NCBI GenBank assembly: GCA_023078555.1
Contig: CM041204.1
Coordinates: 1 to 28,518, forward strand
Source of the DNA: Ulva prolifera
Lineage: Eukaryota; Chlorophyta; Ulvophyceae; Ulvales; Ulvaceae
DNA length: 28,518 bases
Reading direction: 5' to 3'
The position numbers and the translations under genes are program-made. Below the pieces are notes generated by a model, which worked only from the letters and a program-made list of their open reading frames with translations, made no database searches and had not been told where the DNA came from. Position 1 is the first letter of the stretch. Each line of letters begins with the position of its first letter. This document shows, one piece after another, positions 18,214 to 28,400 of the stretch.

Positions 18214-18804
18214 ATGCTGGCCCGCCGGGCCCTCCCCCCCCCTGATCCGCCCCAGCCCGCCTCCCAGATCGCGGGCCCTTCGCGCGGGGCGACCTTGCCC
18301 GCGGAGCCGATGCCTGCAGCCCCGCCGCCGCCGCCGACCGCGCACGCGGACGCGGCGCCGGCACTTACGCCTACTCCGGCCGCCGACACCGTTGCTGGAC
18401 ACAGCGCCCAGATGGGGCGCCACGCGTCAGGCGCGGCGCAAGCTGCGGCCCTGGCGGCGGCAGCGGCGCCGGGTGGCCGGGATCCGGCGAGGCCTGGGGA
18501 GCAGGCCGCTGCCGCGCAGGCGACGGCGCTAGAGCGGGTGTTCAGGGCGGTGGCCCAGGAGAAACTGGGGGACATCATGTTTATGCCGGCATGCGACGCT
18601 TTGTGCATAGGGGATGTGTCGGTTGTGTACCCCTGTGCTGATACCTATTGCGGCCGAGCGGCCCGGGAGGACGGGGGTGCTGCGGAGACACGGGACGTGC
18701 AGAAACGCACTGCTTATCGTGTGTACGACCCTGATGTGTACAGTATTACAGTTTTGTGCCGTTATCGCATGAGACGCATGGTCGCTTGGGACAGCCTGCC
18801 ATGA
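18214..18804 (+). CDS. Ala/Pro-rich protein of unknown function (196 aa)
   Basis: The ATG at 18214 was chosen because it begins the GC-rich block just downstream of a TATA-like box. The open frame extends further 5' but there passes through repeat R2 and AT-rich sequence. Residues 1-110 are low-complexity Ala/Pro/Arg, including a P-P-P-P-P run. The C-terminal ~85 residues look globular: L-E-R-V-F-R-A-V-A-Q-E-K-L-G-D-I, then scattered Cys residues and V-Y-D-P-D-V-Y. No known domain was recognised. The low-complexity N-terminus plus compact C-terminus recalls genes B and C, and a Y-D-P-x-V string is also present in B, but this is too short to claim homology. An overlapping + frame with M-N-H-L-N-R-L begins at 18801, next to the stop. 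A further exon or a frameshift is possible. Confidence 0.45.
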   Translation: MLARRALPPPDPPQPASQIAGPSRGATLPAEPMPAAPPPPPTAHADAAPALTPTPAADTVAGHSAQMGRHASGAAQAAALAAAAAPGGRDPARPGEQAAAAQATALERVFRAVAQEKLGDIMFMPACDALCIGDVSVVYPCADTYCGRAAREDGGAAETRDVQKRTAYRVYDPDVYSITVLCRYRMRRMVAWDSLP

Positions 18805-18912
18805 ATCACTTGAATCGGCTAACGGAGGTTGCGTCTCGGTGTGGTAGGGTGAACCGTGCTTTGTTTGGTCTGGCCAGGCCCCCTCATCCACACGCGTGCC
18901 CATCAAATCAAT

Positions 18913-18938
18913 ATACTGCAGAGAAAATGCTGCAGTAT
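18913..18938. repeat. Small hairpin ATACTGCAG/CTGCAGTAT
   Basis: Nine-base exact arms with an 8-nt loop, downstream of the orphan gene. It has no T-run, so it is not terminator-like. Confidence 0.7.
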
Positions 18939-19020
18939 TTAGGTTGTGGCGCGTCATGGTACGCCTTCCACGAGTTGGCGAGCGAAATGGTCGCAACCGT
19001 GGCAGATTGACGATTTGCTC

Positions 19021-19112
19021 ATTACAAAAGAGTGAACAGGAGAAAACAAACACTGAAACCGAATCTCATCCGCATCAACATCGACACACACTCACACACA
19101 CACGAACACAAC
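19021..19112 (+). repeat. Dispersed repeat R1, partial copy
   Basis: Contains GAATCTCATCC at 19061-19071 and a following CAACA...CACACACTCACACACACA run. Its left part, AGTGAACAGGAGAAAACAA, also resembles AATGAACAGGAAAAGACAA at 28170-28188. Confidence 0.6.
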
Positions 19113-20340
19113 AATGACGATTTGCTCGATTGGACACGTAGCAACAAGCGCGCTGACTATCAAGACAAGTGCCCTGCGCACGCAGTACTCTGATGTCCCA
19201 TTCCATCTGCTGTAGTGCGTTGTGGGACGCCGTCTACGTGCTGGCGAGCGGGACACCATGGTGGCAGATCTTGGGGACGCTGTGGCCACAGGCCACTCAG
19301 TCGTAAGGTACGTCGGTAACGCGAGCACCTCAGAACGCTCTGAACTGCACTAGATACTGAAATATGCCGAGCATATCACCTTCATGTCCACTGTACATAT
19401 GTTTTGAGTCGCTGCTCAAACTCGCACTTCAACATCGTGTTCCTTGCAGCCGTCGCAAAGCGGGAGCCTGCGAGCGCCCAGCGCGCGCCCGTTGGCCTCA
19501 CACTCAGAGTGTGTACTTCTGGCCTTTCTATACGTTTTCTCGTGACTTGTGGTGCTGTGGGCCGCCTATAAGCTGTTGTGACATGGAACGCTCGCCACCA
19601 GCATGCAGCCTGCTGAACAGGTATGCTGCAAGAACCCAGCACCCAAGCCGCTTACTTGTCAGCCTTTGAAATTAGGGGGGTTCCGCATATGCATATGCTA
19701 TCTATCCGCGTCTGTGTGGCTCGAAGGCACTGAAAGCATCGTGCCCTACGCAACTCACTCAACAGGGAGATGGGTTTGCAGACTCTATGTGGCCTGCTTG
19801 AACCAGCGCAAGAATTTGTATGTTGAGAAGGCACTGGCTTATCTGTCCAGAAGTGTATCACCCCACAAAAGCTCTTTGCATGATTTGAGATCGGGTTGTA
19901 GGTGCCATGTGACGATGCTCCTGGCATGTTCACCTGGCATATTCAACAGATCAACCCCTGCATACACCGGCTTTGGAAAGCGGTGCTCTGTGAGTGCAGC
20001 CATGGGGCGATGCAGGCAATGCCCATTTTGAGTAGCTGTCGGGTGTGCTCACATGCTGGTGCACTCACAGGAGCCACAGAATGGATGAATCAGGTGACGC
20101 AAAGGCGAGAAAGAGCTGCAATAGACACCACAGCAGCATACGCATTGTCTCACTCTGATGCCATCTGCACTGCACAGCAGATCCACGGGCGAACGATCTC
20201 AGCCGTGTGCACGACCTGTTCGTCTGGTAGTTTTACCAGCTTCATGGCCACTGATCAATGAATAAAGTTCTGTGCTGATTGAGTCTGGACATCCACCGGC
20301 ATCTTCTCAGCAGACCTCAAAATGAGTACTCGTTGTCTTC
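19113..20340. other. 1.2-kb stretch with only weak coding candidates
   Basis: Two overlapping + frames at 19603-20031 and 19902-20261 have no recognisable domain. An AATAAA string overlaps the stop of the second at about 20261, which could be a polyadenylation signal. No paralogous copy in the window supports them, so I do not call a gene. Confidence 0.35.
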
Positions 20341-20349
20341 ATGTCCAGT

Positions 20350-20830
20350 CACAGCTGGTCGGCCAGACGTCTGTTGTACATATCAGGTATTAATGGGGAA
20401 ATTCAGTTGCAAGGGCCAGCCATACAGCGCTTGCCTGTTGCTGGACGTCAGTGCACAGCCTCGACCTGGCCGAGGGTTGAATACAGCTGCACTGCTATAG
20501 CAAAGCAGCAAATGCTCACGTCATATTTTTCATCAGCTACAGTCTGGTCCGCTACGTCTGACTGGCGCCATACAAGACCTGGCCAGCTACATTCCACTAT
20601 CGATTCTCGAGCCTATCGATGACAGATCCGATGGAGGCGAGCGAACATCGCATTTGGAACTTGCAATTGCACTATGTTATCAAGCTACTCGCGTGTTGGC
20701 CAAGAGTGTGGTGGTTCGAACGATCGTGCGAGGCTCGCCATGCGTCCCCAAAATGTTTACCCCTCAGACACGCCTAGTGGCAATACCGAGATCACAAATG
20801 TAGCGGGCCATCACATCATCACCAGGTACG
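20350..20830 (+). pseudogene. F2: decayed, inverted relative of F1
   Basis: Aligns with the minus strand of 9640-10110 over its whole length at about 75% identity by eye. Shared strings include CAGACGTCTGTTGTACAT, GGCCGAGGGTTGAA, ATTCTCGAGCCTAT and GTTGGCCAAGAG. The frame matching F1 is open at first (L-P-V-A-G-R-Q-C-T, W-P-R-V-E-Y-S), then broken by small indels and stops. Homology may resume near 20930, where TTATAATTATAACAGC resembles the complement of 9100-9120. Confidence 0.55.
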
Positions 20831-20883
20831 AACTTGAATCGTCTCTGCGCTACGCACTTCTCGGCGAATATTTACAGGCACGT

Positions 20884-21387
20884 TGACGTTACAGGCATGC
20901 CGCATGAGTCGGCATCAACAGCCAGCCTTGATTATAATTATAACAGCCATGTTGGTCTCGAGATGCTAAGTTGGGGGACAGTCGCCGGGAACATGTCAAT
21001 GGCAACCATTCCAAAATGTACTGAAGATGGGCACTGGGCCTGCCGAATGTGATCTAGCGACGTCTTGATGATCATACTCCAACAGCAGGACTTGGTGAGC
21101 CTCAGAATTCTTATCACAGGCAAGGGGCGTGATATGACTCGGATCACGTGGGGGAACCAAAGAGCATATCAATTCGAACGGGCTCACTGGTACAGCTGCA
21201 CACACATCCGCAGGGGTCACCTAAGGTGACTCACCTCTGGCAGGCAGTGCTGCCTCGATTGACTTGCTCACAGCATCCCGCCCCAACTACACTGCTACAA
21301 ATCTTTGAAACGCTCATGTTGTATACGTGTGAATCACCACGCTTGCTTTACACAGGCCACCACATGCGAAACGGTTTTCTAACTAGG
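20884..21387. other. Flank of copy C, no gene
   Basis: Only short motif-free frames are present. A near-palindrome, GTCACCTAAGGTGAC, lies at 21216-21230. Confidence 0.45.
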
Positions 21388-24228
21388 TCACTCAATCTTA
21401 ATGACCTCAGACTCCGAGTCACGCGTACTGCTGGGTGCCGCCTCGCCAGCTGTGTACTCATTACCCCCCGAATGAACACTGTCCGTTGCACCGCGCTGCC
21501 AGTGCATGTACATCGACATCCGCGGCTTCTTGGCGGCCCTCTCCAGAGGAACTTCAGCAATCTGCGCCGTCGTCGCGTCCGCCTTCTCCGCACACCTAAC
21601 CTGCAGATCAAATGCTTCGATGGCATATATGGTAGCGCGCTGCCCCACAGTACGTGACGATCCGGCCGCCGCCGCGTTCGGCGCCACTGCGGCAACTAGC
21701 GGCACGTTGTTTCCCGTTGCCGCAGCAAGCGTTGGCGCAGCACAAGATGGCTCCTTGACTACCGCCGCAGCAGGCACCGCAGGCGCAGAAGCAGACAGCT
21801 CCCTGGTGGCCGCCGCTGCAGGCACGATCGCAGAAGCAGGCAGCTCCTTGACAGCCTCCGCTTCACTGGCAGGTGCGACAGGCAGGCGCGCAGGACCGTC
21901 TCCGGCTCGAGCCGCGACAGGCATAAGCGCAGCAGCCGCCGTGGTAACACGCACTTGATCCTGGCCGGGGCTGCTGCTCATTGGCCGCAACGTTGCAGTT
22001 AACTCGCTGCGTTCTACATCTCCACCTGCACGTGGTGGCCTTGCTCGGCGCGAAACATGGACATCGGCAGGTAGGTATCATGTGATGATCTCTCTGGTGA
22101 AGCCATCGCATTGCAAATCTGTTCGCCCTGCGGGGCTACGTGGTGGTCCCCAAGCAGGCGACGATGCAAGATCGTCCGCTCCGCCAACGGCCGCCGCCCC
22201 GCGCCCCGCTGTTTTCAGACAGATGCCGCTGGATGTGCATTGCCTGTGATCAAGATCATGAGCCGTACGGAATGTCACCCCGCAGAGCGGCACACCTGCT
22301 GACTCAGCGCCGTGGCTGTGATTCTCTCCAGGAGTCGTATGGAGGCCATCAAGAATAGTTTTAAGCTGGACAAGTCCTCTGCGGAGCTGTGCCACGTAGG
22401 GCTGAAGGGTGCTCGCGAGCAGGTGGCGCACTTGTTTATGCATGGCCCATGCGCCTTCTTGCGAGCCCGGGGGCAGCCGCCATGCAATCCACTCTTTTTG
22501 CTGACCACTAGTGACAAGCGACACCACGCCAACACGAAATCCGGTCTCCACCTGCACCACAGTCTCACCCTGAACCGCCTCCAAAGCGCTACACGCAGTG
22601 CTCAACTTGTGCTTGAAGCACACATGCATGATGGGCAACTTTGATGTTCAATTCAACAACAGGCTTATGCAGCGTCGTAAGTGTGTGGTGCACAAGCAGA
22701 GAGCTGCTGAGGCCTCCGGAGATCGACGTACTTGTCTCGTTATGATCCTCTTGGTTGCGTCTCGAAACCTCGCGAGCCGCTGTTCCCCAGTCAAGTGGTC
22801 ACCAGTATGTTGGTGGCTGTACCAGGTGTGGTCAATGTGTATGATGGCACTGGAGCGAAGCGGCATGCATGCACATGGCGCCCGCTGCAGTGCTTCGTGC
22901 AGCCTTGCATGTCCAGGACACTTCATAGCGTATGCACGCATGGTGCATGCCTCAATGACATCAGAATCCTCAAAACATAACGGCCAGCCAACACCATACA
23001 CGTGAAGTTTAGATATCGGGGCCCTCTCGGCGGTGGAATCAACGCTGATGCTGGCGATAGCGGGGCCCACATGCATGCCGGGCGGGGCGCCGGGCGTGCG
23101 CGTCGCATATGCATGGTCTGCGGTACGCGTGACTGTCAGTGGCTGCAGGGGCGCCTCAACTGTACGCACCACACGGAGCGCATCGATATCATGCGTACGT
23201 GCAGGCTCGAGATCTCCGCGTGCCAGGGGTATAGGAGGGGCTGCCGGCCGACTCGGCCATGCATGCACCGGCACCGCGGCCACATCTGTGGGTGCTTCTC
23301 CTCTGGAGACTGCTGTCTCGGCTGTAGGCTGGGATGCTCCTGCTCGTACGAATGCTGCTGTCTTTGGTGCTTCCACATTAGAGTCTATGTCTACTGCTCC
23401 TGGTGGACAAACAGGCCATGCTGTACCTGTGTCGGGCTGAATCGGCATAATACGGTTGACTCGTACAAACTGTGCTGCTGGCTGCTTTGAAGTTGCAGGG
23501 TGTGCTGCTGCAGTGGCTGCTGCTGCTGCTTCTGCTGACCATGGTGGACGGCTCATCGATGGCTGAGCTGCTGTCTGCCTTGAAGGATCGGGCGCAACTG
23601 CTGCTGCTGCCCCGGGCCAGATCGCCAGCAGGTCTGCTTTCGATGTAGGTTCTTCGAATTCTGAGGTATCCGTGTCTCTGGCCGTCCCGACCAGTGTCTG
23701 TTCGCACACCTGGGCAAGCAATGCATGAGCTGCATCGTCACTGGTCTCAGACTTGAGACTTGCAGAGTGTGCACCTGGTGGCACTGATACTCCCACAGCC
23801 TCCGGTACATCTGGTGCTTCATCGTCTTCTGTGTTCAAGCCTGCCGGCGCGGGATTTCGGTCTGGCGGCAGTGGATCCGAACACGACTGGCCGTGGCCAT
23901 GGAGCTCGGCCTCGCGGACGACGTACCTAATCACTGCGGGGTCGTAGCCCTCGCTGGCGCGCACGATGTTCAAAGTATCGAAAACATGATCACCTGGGTC
24001 TTGTACTTCTGCAGCGGCCCCGTCCGCTATGTTTCTTGACTGATTAAGCACAACGCGTAGCACCACGGGCGCCTGGCCGTGCTCTGTCGTTTGTATAAGT
24101 CTGTCGAACAGCGCTCGAAAAGATTCAGCAGCGTGAACTCTCACGACCTTGATAGCTGTTGGCAGCAATCTTTTGTCATGCTCATCAACAATACATACAG
24201 CTTTGAGAGTGTACTCCGCGGAGGCCAT
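21388..24228 (-). CDS. Family gene C: near-identical duplicate of B, probably three exons
   Basis: Same layout as B: a main frame 24228-22648, a middle frame 22638-22078, and a last frame to 21388, all in one minus-strand frame with single TGA codons between. The matching candidate introns are 22731-22570 (162 bp) and 22295-22026 (270 bp), giving about 802 aa. Start MASAEYTL. Against B the first two parts differ by scattered substitutions and in-frame indels only (one added Leu; a shorter Ala run, five against seven). Identity ends abruptly at about 21780. The rest of the last exon is a diverged paralogous sequence that keeps I-A-E, a basic cluster AKKPRMS and the terminal S-E-V-I-K-I-E. The pattern suggests duplication or gene conversion of the 5' part onto a different 3' end. 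Likely nuclear if the basic cluster is a real NLS (inference). Confidence 0.55.
22026..22295 (-). other. Candidate intron 2 of gene C
   Basis: Same sites, phase and 270-bp length as in gene B; removes the TGA at 22078-22080. Because the two genes are recent duplicates, this is not independent support. Confidence 0.3.
22570..22731 (-). other. Candidate intron 1 of gene C
   Basis: GTACGT donor and TTCAG acceptor as in gene B, 162 bp; removes the TGA at 22648-22650. Confidence 0.35.
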
Positions 24229-24614
24229 CTTGAGCGACTGGTATTCGCAGCACTACAGCAGTCTGTTTGCGAGCAAACGTTCCAGGAAAGTCGCAATGTG
24301 CGTGAATCATCGCATCAGTGCTACTCACGCAGTTTGGACGTGGGTTTGCGCCATGGCGGAGCTGCCTGGTGGCATTGCAGCGTGTTTCAAAGCCTCTCGC
24401 AGTCTCGGTGCAGGCCTGAGTCATCATGGTGTGACCCTTATCATCTGTCCGGCTGCGCATGCATGCACCAGGCTGCAACTGCCTGCATGTATATAGTCTT
24501 ACATACACATACCTACATGTGCTTGACTGTTTAATGCATAAGATGACTGACTCATGCAACTTCCAGGGTTTTGTTATGTAGATTGTGTGCACATGTACAG
24601 GTTCCAACTTGAGA
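24229..24614 (-). promoter_or_regulatory. Upstream region of gene C
   Basis: Near-identical to the region upstream of B, including the TATATA string (about 24488-24494) and the short ATGGCGCAAACC followed by GTGAGTAG. The GCAT insertion near 24458 is one of few differences. Confidence 0.35.
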
Positions 24615-24807
24615 AGAGTGCACTGGAGAAGACACGTACCAAAACCGAATCTCATCCAAAGCAACAGCAACACATACACACACACGATCACACTACAACC
24701 GCACCCACACCACAGTCCGGCAGGATCGCATCCTCCAGGCCTGCCTCATACCGCAACCCCTGCACATGTACACAATTGCAATTGTGATGCTTCAAAGAGA
24801 TACTGGG
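24615..24807 (+). repeat. Dispersed repeat R1, copy 2
   Basis: CCGAATCTCATCC at 24645-24657, a CACACACA run, and the perfect palindrome CACAATTGCAATTGTG at 24771-24786. This copy is part of the B/C segmental duplication. Confidence 0.75.
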
Positions 24808-24826
24808 CTAGAGCTCAGCAGCTTGA

Positions 24827-25093
24827 AGGTCAAAGCGTCAGAGCCTCCCTCGAAGTAGCCGCCACGCATACAGATACACTGGAGACACAGGCCATCAGCA
24901 TCCTGATCAGATGTGATTGCGCTGCCGGTATGTATACAGCTCGCTTGTTCACCTCTGGCCACGATGCATTCCATGATGCCGCAACGCTCAACCAATTGCA
25001 AGCGCTTCGCTCCCACAAGCAAGCTGTGCACAACGTGCGCATCATATCATATGCCTCCTTCGGTGACGTGAACTCACCTAGACCTGCAATTTC
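24827..25093. other. Unique flank right of the duplication
   Basis: Sequence diverges from 8955 onward at once. Open frames run through it into the poly-G tract, but none has recognisable motifs. Confidence 0.4.
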
Positions 25094-25122
25094 GGGGGGG
25101 GGGGGGGGGGGGGGGGGGGGGG
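25094..25122. repeat. Poly-G homopolymer (29 nt)
   Basis: 29 consecutive G on the + strand, preceded by TTTC and followed by AGGC. It can fold into G-quadruplex structures. The length is likely uncertain because homopolymers are error-prone in sequencing. Confidence 0.9.
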
Positions 25123-25962
25123 AGGCTGGCTTCCTAGGTCTGCACTGCTACGGCCGCACATGCATGTGTTGCCGCGTACGTTGCCCTGGATTGTATACTC
25201 CAGCGCCTATAGCTAGGGCCACATGTGTGGCCCTTCTCGACTGCACGCTCGCACGCCACGCCACGCACTACATGCATATGGCGACCGCAGTGACGCGCCT
25301 ACGGGGCGCCACTGAGCTCAGGACCTTGTGGTGCTCGTTGCCAGGGCAGCCTCAACCCTGGCGGCGGAGGTCTTGCATGCAATTGCAATGGCGGTGCCAC
25401 ATGGCACGTGCAGTCGAACAGAGGCATCGCTGCATGCATGTGGATCCGAAAGCCGGCGGGACCATCACTGCCGTGCGCACGCATGTGCTGAAAAGAGTGT
25501 GCCTGATCATGTGTGCATACGCGTACTTCATGATGTCAACATCATGAAGCACAAGCATGCACACATGCTGTGCAGGACAGTCATGCTGAATTTGATTGGA
25601 CTGTCAAGCCCTATGTCATGCCCGACAACAAGGCGCACGATGACCAGCGCAGGTATGTGGAAGCCTAGGAAACGCATTGCGGTTTGTCACACAAACAGTG
25701 TGGATCAGGCTTCACTTGTCTGACAGATTGACAGAGCCTGAGTCCGAGCAGAGTCTGCTCTCGATCACGTTTGGTAGGCCTGTAGATGATGAGCTAGATG
25801 ATGGAGAGATCTGATTATCGATAATTAGAAAATCTATCACAGATGAACCATGCCTGGATGGTTCAATTGAGGAGGACCTGTGTGTGTGTGTGTGGCGCCT
25901 TGCGTTGGCTCTCTGCACCCAGTCCATATGCATTATTACTCCCATTCGCGCCCACGCAGTAT
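25123..25962. other. No supported gene; one 24-bp near-perfect palindrome
   Basis: At 25526-25549 there are 11-bp exact arms (CTTCATGATGT and its complement) around CA. A short GT run lies near 25879. Open frames are short or run across poly-G. Confidence 0.45.
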
Positions 25963-26850
25963 CTAGACATAGCACCTCCAGACACCAACGATGCTGTGGC
26001 ATGTTCCAGCGTGCACTTGCCGCTGCGTGATGTTCACTTCGCGAGGTCCATGTGGTCTGGAAATAAGTGGTCGATCATTCAACACGCATGCCCCATTCCG
26101 CTCAGCATCTGATGTGAGAATCGACTTCGTCGCATTTTTCAGCAGCCCGTCCATGGCACGAACTTCCAGCCATGAATTGCACATATGCTGCAACCCAAGT
26201 AACCTGAACTGGTGTATTTTGCCAGTTGATCTGCCGTAGCGACACGGCCACATTCGTCCCGTTCGCATTATGTACTGGCGCTGCATTCAGCGACAACATT
26301 TCCGATGTCGTCGTCGCCAGAGTCTACTGGGGGATCCTGGAGCCTAAATTATTGTATGAGGACCACACCGGATGATGTGAGGAGCCTGCAACGCACATGT
26401 GGCGAAGGAGCTGTGGGTTTTCTCGCGAGGCATGCCCTGTACGAAGCGGCGTTACGTGCGCCACTGTCTTGTTGAACTCAGACACACACATTGATCTAAT
26501 TGATGTGATCTGCCCATGGATACCTGAAAGTGACCGAACCATCACTGATGCCCAAGTGAAGAGGCCTCCGGCTCACTAGGCACACTGCAATACACCACAA
26601 AGTGCTCCAGTTCCCTGCCCTGGCACATGTACACCACAGACTGGACTGAATTAAGGCCGGACCACATGCCCGAGGTGAGCACAGCTGTAGCAAGGAAGCA
26701 GGTGGTACTCCAGTGAACTGATCAGCTCATGAGCTGAGGACAAGTCATGGCTCAGCGAAGCTCACATCCTTTCTCACATCGGCCTGCACCTGGTGCTACC
26801 AACAGCCACAGGCAACTGGCGCAGCACCCTGGTCATGGCTGAACGACTGA
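25963..26850 (-). other. Segment E2: diverged paralog of E1
   Basis: Aligns with 4291-5212. Shared DNA includes ATCGACTTCG.CGCAT, CAGCAGCC.GTCCATGGC, GG.GGATCCTGGA and GTGCGCCAC. Shared minus-strand protein blocks are C-N-S-W-L-E-V-R-A-M-D-G-L-L and A-G-S-S-H-H-P-V-W with L-G-S-R-I. It lies 3' of copy D, as E1 lies 3' of B, so unit order is conserved. The frames contain stops, so coding status is unsure. Confidence 0.45.
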
Positions 26851-27099
26851 TGAACCATCCCCAGTGCATGCAGTTCACATGCACTGCTGCGCCATCGCCA
26901 ATGCATCCCACCAGAAACTTGCCCGAAACAACAATTTAGGTTGTGCTTCTGCAAGTAGCTACTGCACCTCTCATATGACACCGGAGTGTGTTGCTTCGCA
27001 TGATCTGAGGCCTCTTCACTTTGCAGGCCTTGTAGTATTGTACAGTATTTCCCGCAGGCCGAGACTCGCACCATCTTCACTGTCCACCACTCGCCACTC
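26851..27099. other. Stretch between E2 and copy D
   Basis: Open frames on both strands overlap here without motifs. The string ACTGCACCTCTCATATG near 26963 weakly resembles ATTGCACCTCTCATAGG at about 207-223, next to copy A. Confidence 0.3.
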
Positions 27100-27620
27100 A
27101 GGCCACGTCACTCTGAGTGACTCACTCATGATCACCCCCAACAAACAAGCAGCCAAGCTCCATGCCGGGCGCCGCAACATACCCAGCACAACCTCCTTGC
27201 ACAATTTCCGCTGCAGCGGGCATTCCGCGCCTGTGTCGTTGTGGCGACGATGTGCGCGATGTGCGCCATGGCGGAGCTGCCGATCCGCGTTCCCGTCCTA
27301 AGTTACAAGGCCGCTCGCAATATTGAAATCTAGACGCCTGAGTCGGATGCACCTGCCTGCATGTATATATGTTCACCTGCAGAAAGCTACAAGTACTTGT
27401 CTGCTGAATGCATTCGGTGGCTGACTCATGGAATTACCAGTGCAGCATGATCCTGTGTGTATCTGTGTGTTGCTGTTGATTCGGATGAGATTCGGATCTA
27501 GTGTTTGCCTTGTTCCATGCACTCTGTTGTAGTGTCCAGTGGTGCACCATGGCCAGCCCGGCTGCCTGAATTCAAATTTCAAAAGCCTTGTTATGTAGGA
27601 TGTGTGCACAACGCTCGGGA
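27100..27620 (-). pseudogene. Copy D: remnant of the family unit with the gene body missing
   Basis: 27240-27430 matches the upstream region of B and C: GCGCCATGGCGGAGCTGCC, GCCTGCATGTATATA, GAATGCATTCGGTGGCTGACTCATG. 27580-27610 resumes that match with CCTTGTTATGTAGGATGTG. Left of it, GCCGGGCGCC at about 27162-27171 followed towards 27107 by GAGTGAC strings resembles the 3' end of copy A. The body of about 2.5 kb is therefore absent. Between GACTCATG (about 27430) and CCTTGTTATG a segment of about 150 bp carries R1 in inverted orientation. The 3'-end match is short, so that part is tentative. Confidence 0.4.
27455..27545 (-). repeat. Dispersed repeat R1, inverted copy inside D
   Basis: In minus sense: GAGTGCATGGAACAAGG, then CCGAATCTCATCCGAATCAA, CAGCAACACA and a CACAC run. 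The core complement is at 27483-27493. Confidence 0.6.
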
Positions 27621-27791
27621 GGGTGAACGAGCTCTGCCGCCGAAACAGATTTTGTCTTTAAAGCGCCATGGGATCTCTCAGAGCAGCAGCCACACCCACA
27701 GATCTACTACTGGAAACTCGGCTGGACCTACAGATCGATATAGACACGGTGCAGCGGCGGTGTGCCGGCCTGGCGTGGTGTGCTGTGGCTT

Positions 27792-27823
27792 GGGGGGTGG
27801 GGGTGGGGTTTGGGGCTAGGGCG
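27792..27823 (+). repeat. G-quadruplex motif
   Basis: Runs of six, five, four, four and three G separated by one to five bases (GGGGGGTGGGGGTGGGG then TTTGGGG and CTAGGG). It lies just before repeat R2. Confidence 0.8.
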
Positions 27824-28125
27824 GCCCCCGGCGATCGGGCGGCCATGATGGGCGGCCTCAGGCAGCAGTGTGTTGGGGGCGCGGCCCTGTCGTACGGCGG
27901 CAGGCGTTGCTGTGTTGGCGGTTGTGTTGTTGTGTGTGGGCCGTGGGGTCTGTGCGTGTGTGTGCTGGTGTGTGGTTGTGTGCTTGGCGGTCTGCGGATC
28001 TGTGTCGCTTGCTGCGCCGGTGATGGGTGCGATGTGCGTGGGTGTCTTGGTGTTTGCTTCGTCTGCGTGCTACTTTCGCGGTGCTGCCCACCTTGCTGCC
28101 TTTGTCCTTGTAAACACGGTGCACC
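27815..28125. repeat. Dispersed repeat R2, copy 2
   Basis: Two halves matching 17395-17480 (same orientation) and 17625-17835 (opposite orientation). The + strand frame across it is Cys/Val/Gly-rich because of GTG/TGC repeats, and I do not call it a gene. Confidence 0.65.
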
Positions 28126-28245
28126 GGGGTCATGCTGTGATGTGACAGCTCTGCAAGTACGTCGTTACGCAAGAATGAACAGGAAAAGACAACTACCTCG
28201 TGCACAAGACAAATGTCACAGCTCTGCAAGGGCCGCGCGTGAGCA
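28126..28245. other. Spacer between R2 and R1
   Basis: Contains the direct repeat ACAGCTCTGCAAG (about 28147 and 28219) and AATGAACAGGAAAAGACAA, which resembles 19031-19049. No gene seen. Confidence 0.4.
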
Positions 28246-28400
28246 AGGGCTGCAGAATGATGCGGGCCTGGAGGAAGCGACCCTGCTGGGCCGACTCAGA
28301 TGTCTGGGCGCGGTCGTAGTGTGATCGTGTGTATGTTGCTGTTGTTCTGGATGAGATTCTTTTAAAAGAATTGAGGTGTTTGTCTTCTCCAATTTACTGA
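28246..28400 (-). repeat. Dispersed repeat R1, inverted copy at the right end
   Basis: In minus sense: TGGAGAAGACAAACACC, GAATCTCATCC (28359-28349), CAACAGCAACATACACACG, GATCACACTAC, GACCGCGCCC, then GGTCGC and CCTCCAGGCC. It follows copies 1 and 2 closely over about 150 bp, with a distinct insertion TTCTTTTAAAA. Confidence 0.7.

Larger units (their letters stand above)
21781..24826. repeat. Segmental duplication of 5914-8954
   Basis: About 3.04 kb in the same orientation, offset 15,864-15,872 bp, with very high identity by eye and only small indels. It covers most of the family gene, its upstream region and R1. The right edge is after GCTCAGCAGCTTGA; the left edge is inside the last exon. 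Confidence 0.92.

Noticed and set aside
24585..25547. A 320-aa + strand frame through the poly-G run
   Set aside because: It starts in repeat R1, crosses the homopolymer as poly-Gly and shows no domain. Its frame would depend on an uncertain G count.
27668..28324. A 218-aa Cys-rich + strand protein
   Set aside because: It runs through repeat R2 and GT-rich sequence. The Cys/Val richness comes from TGTG strings, and the partner repeat shows the similar frame on the opposite strand.
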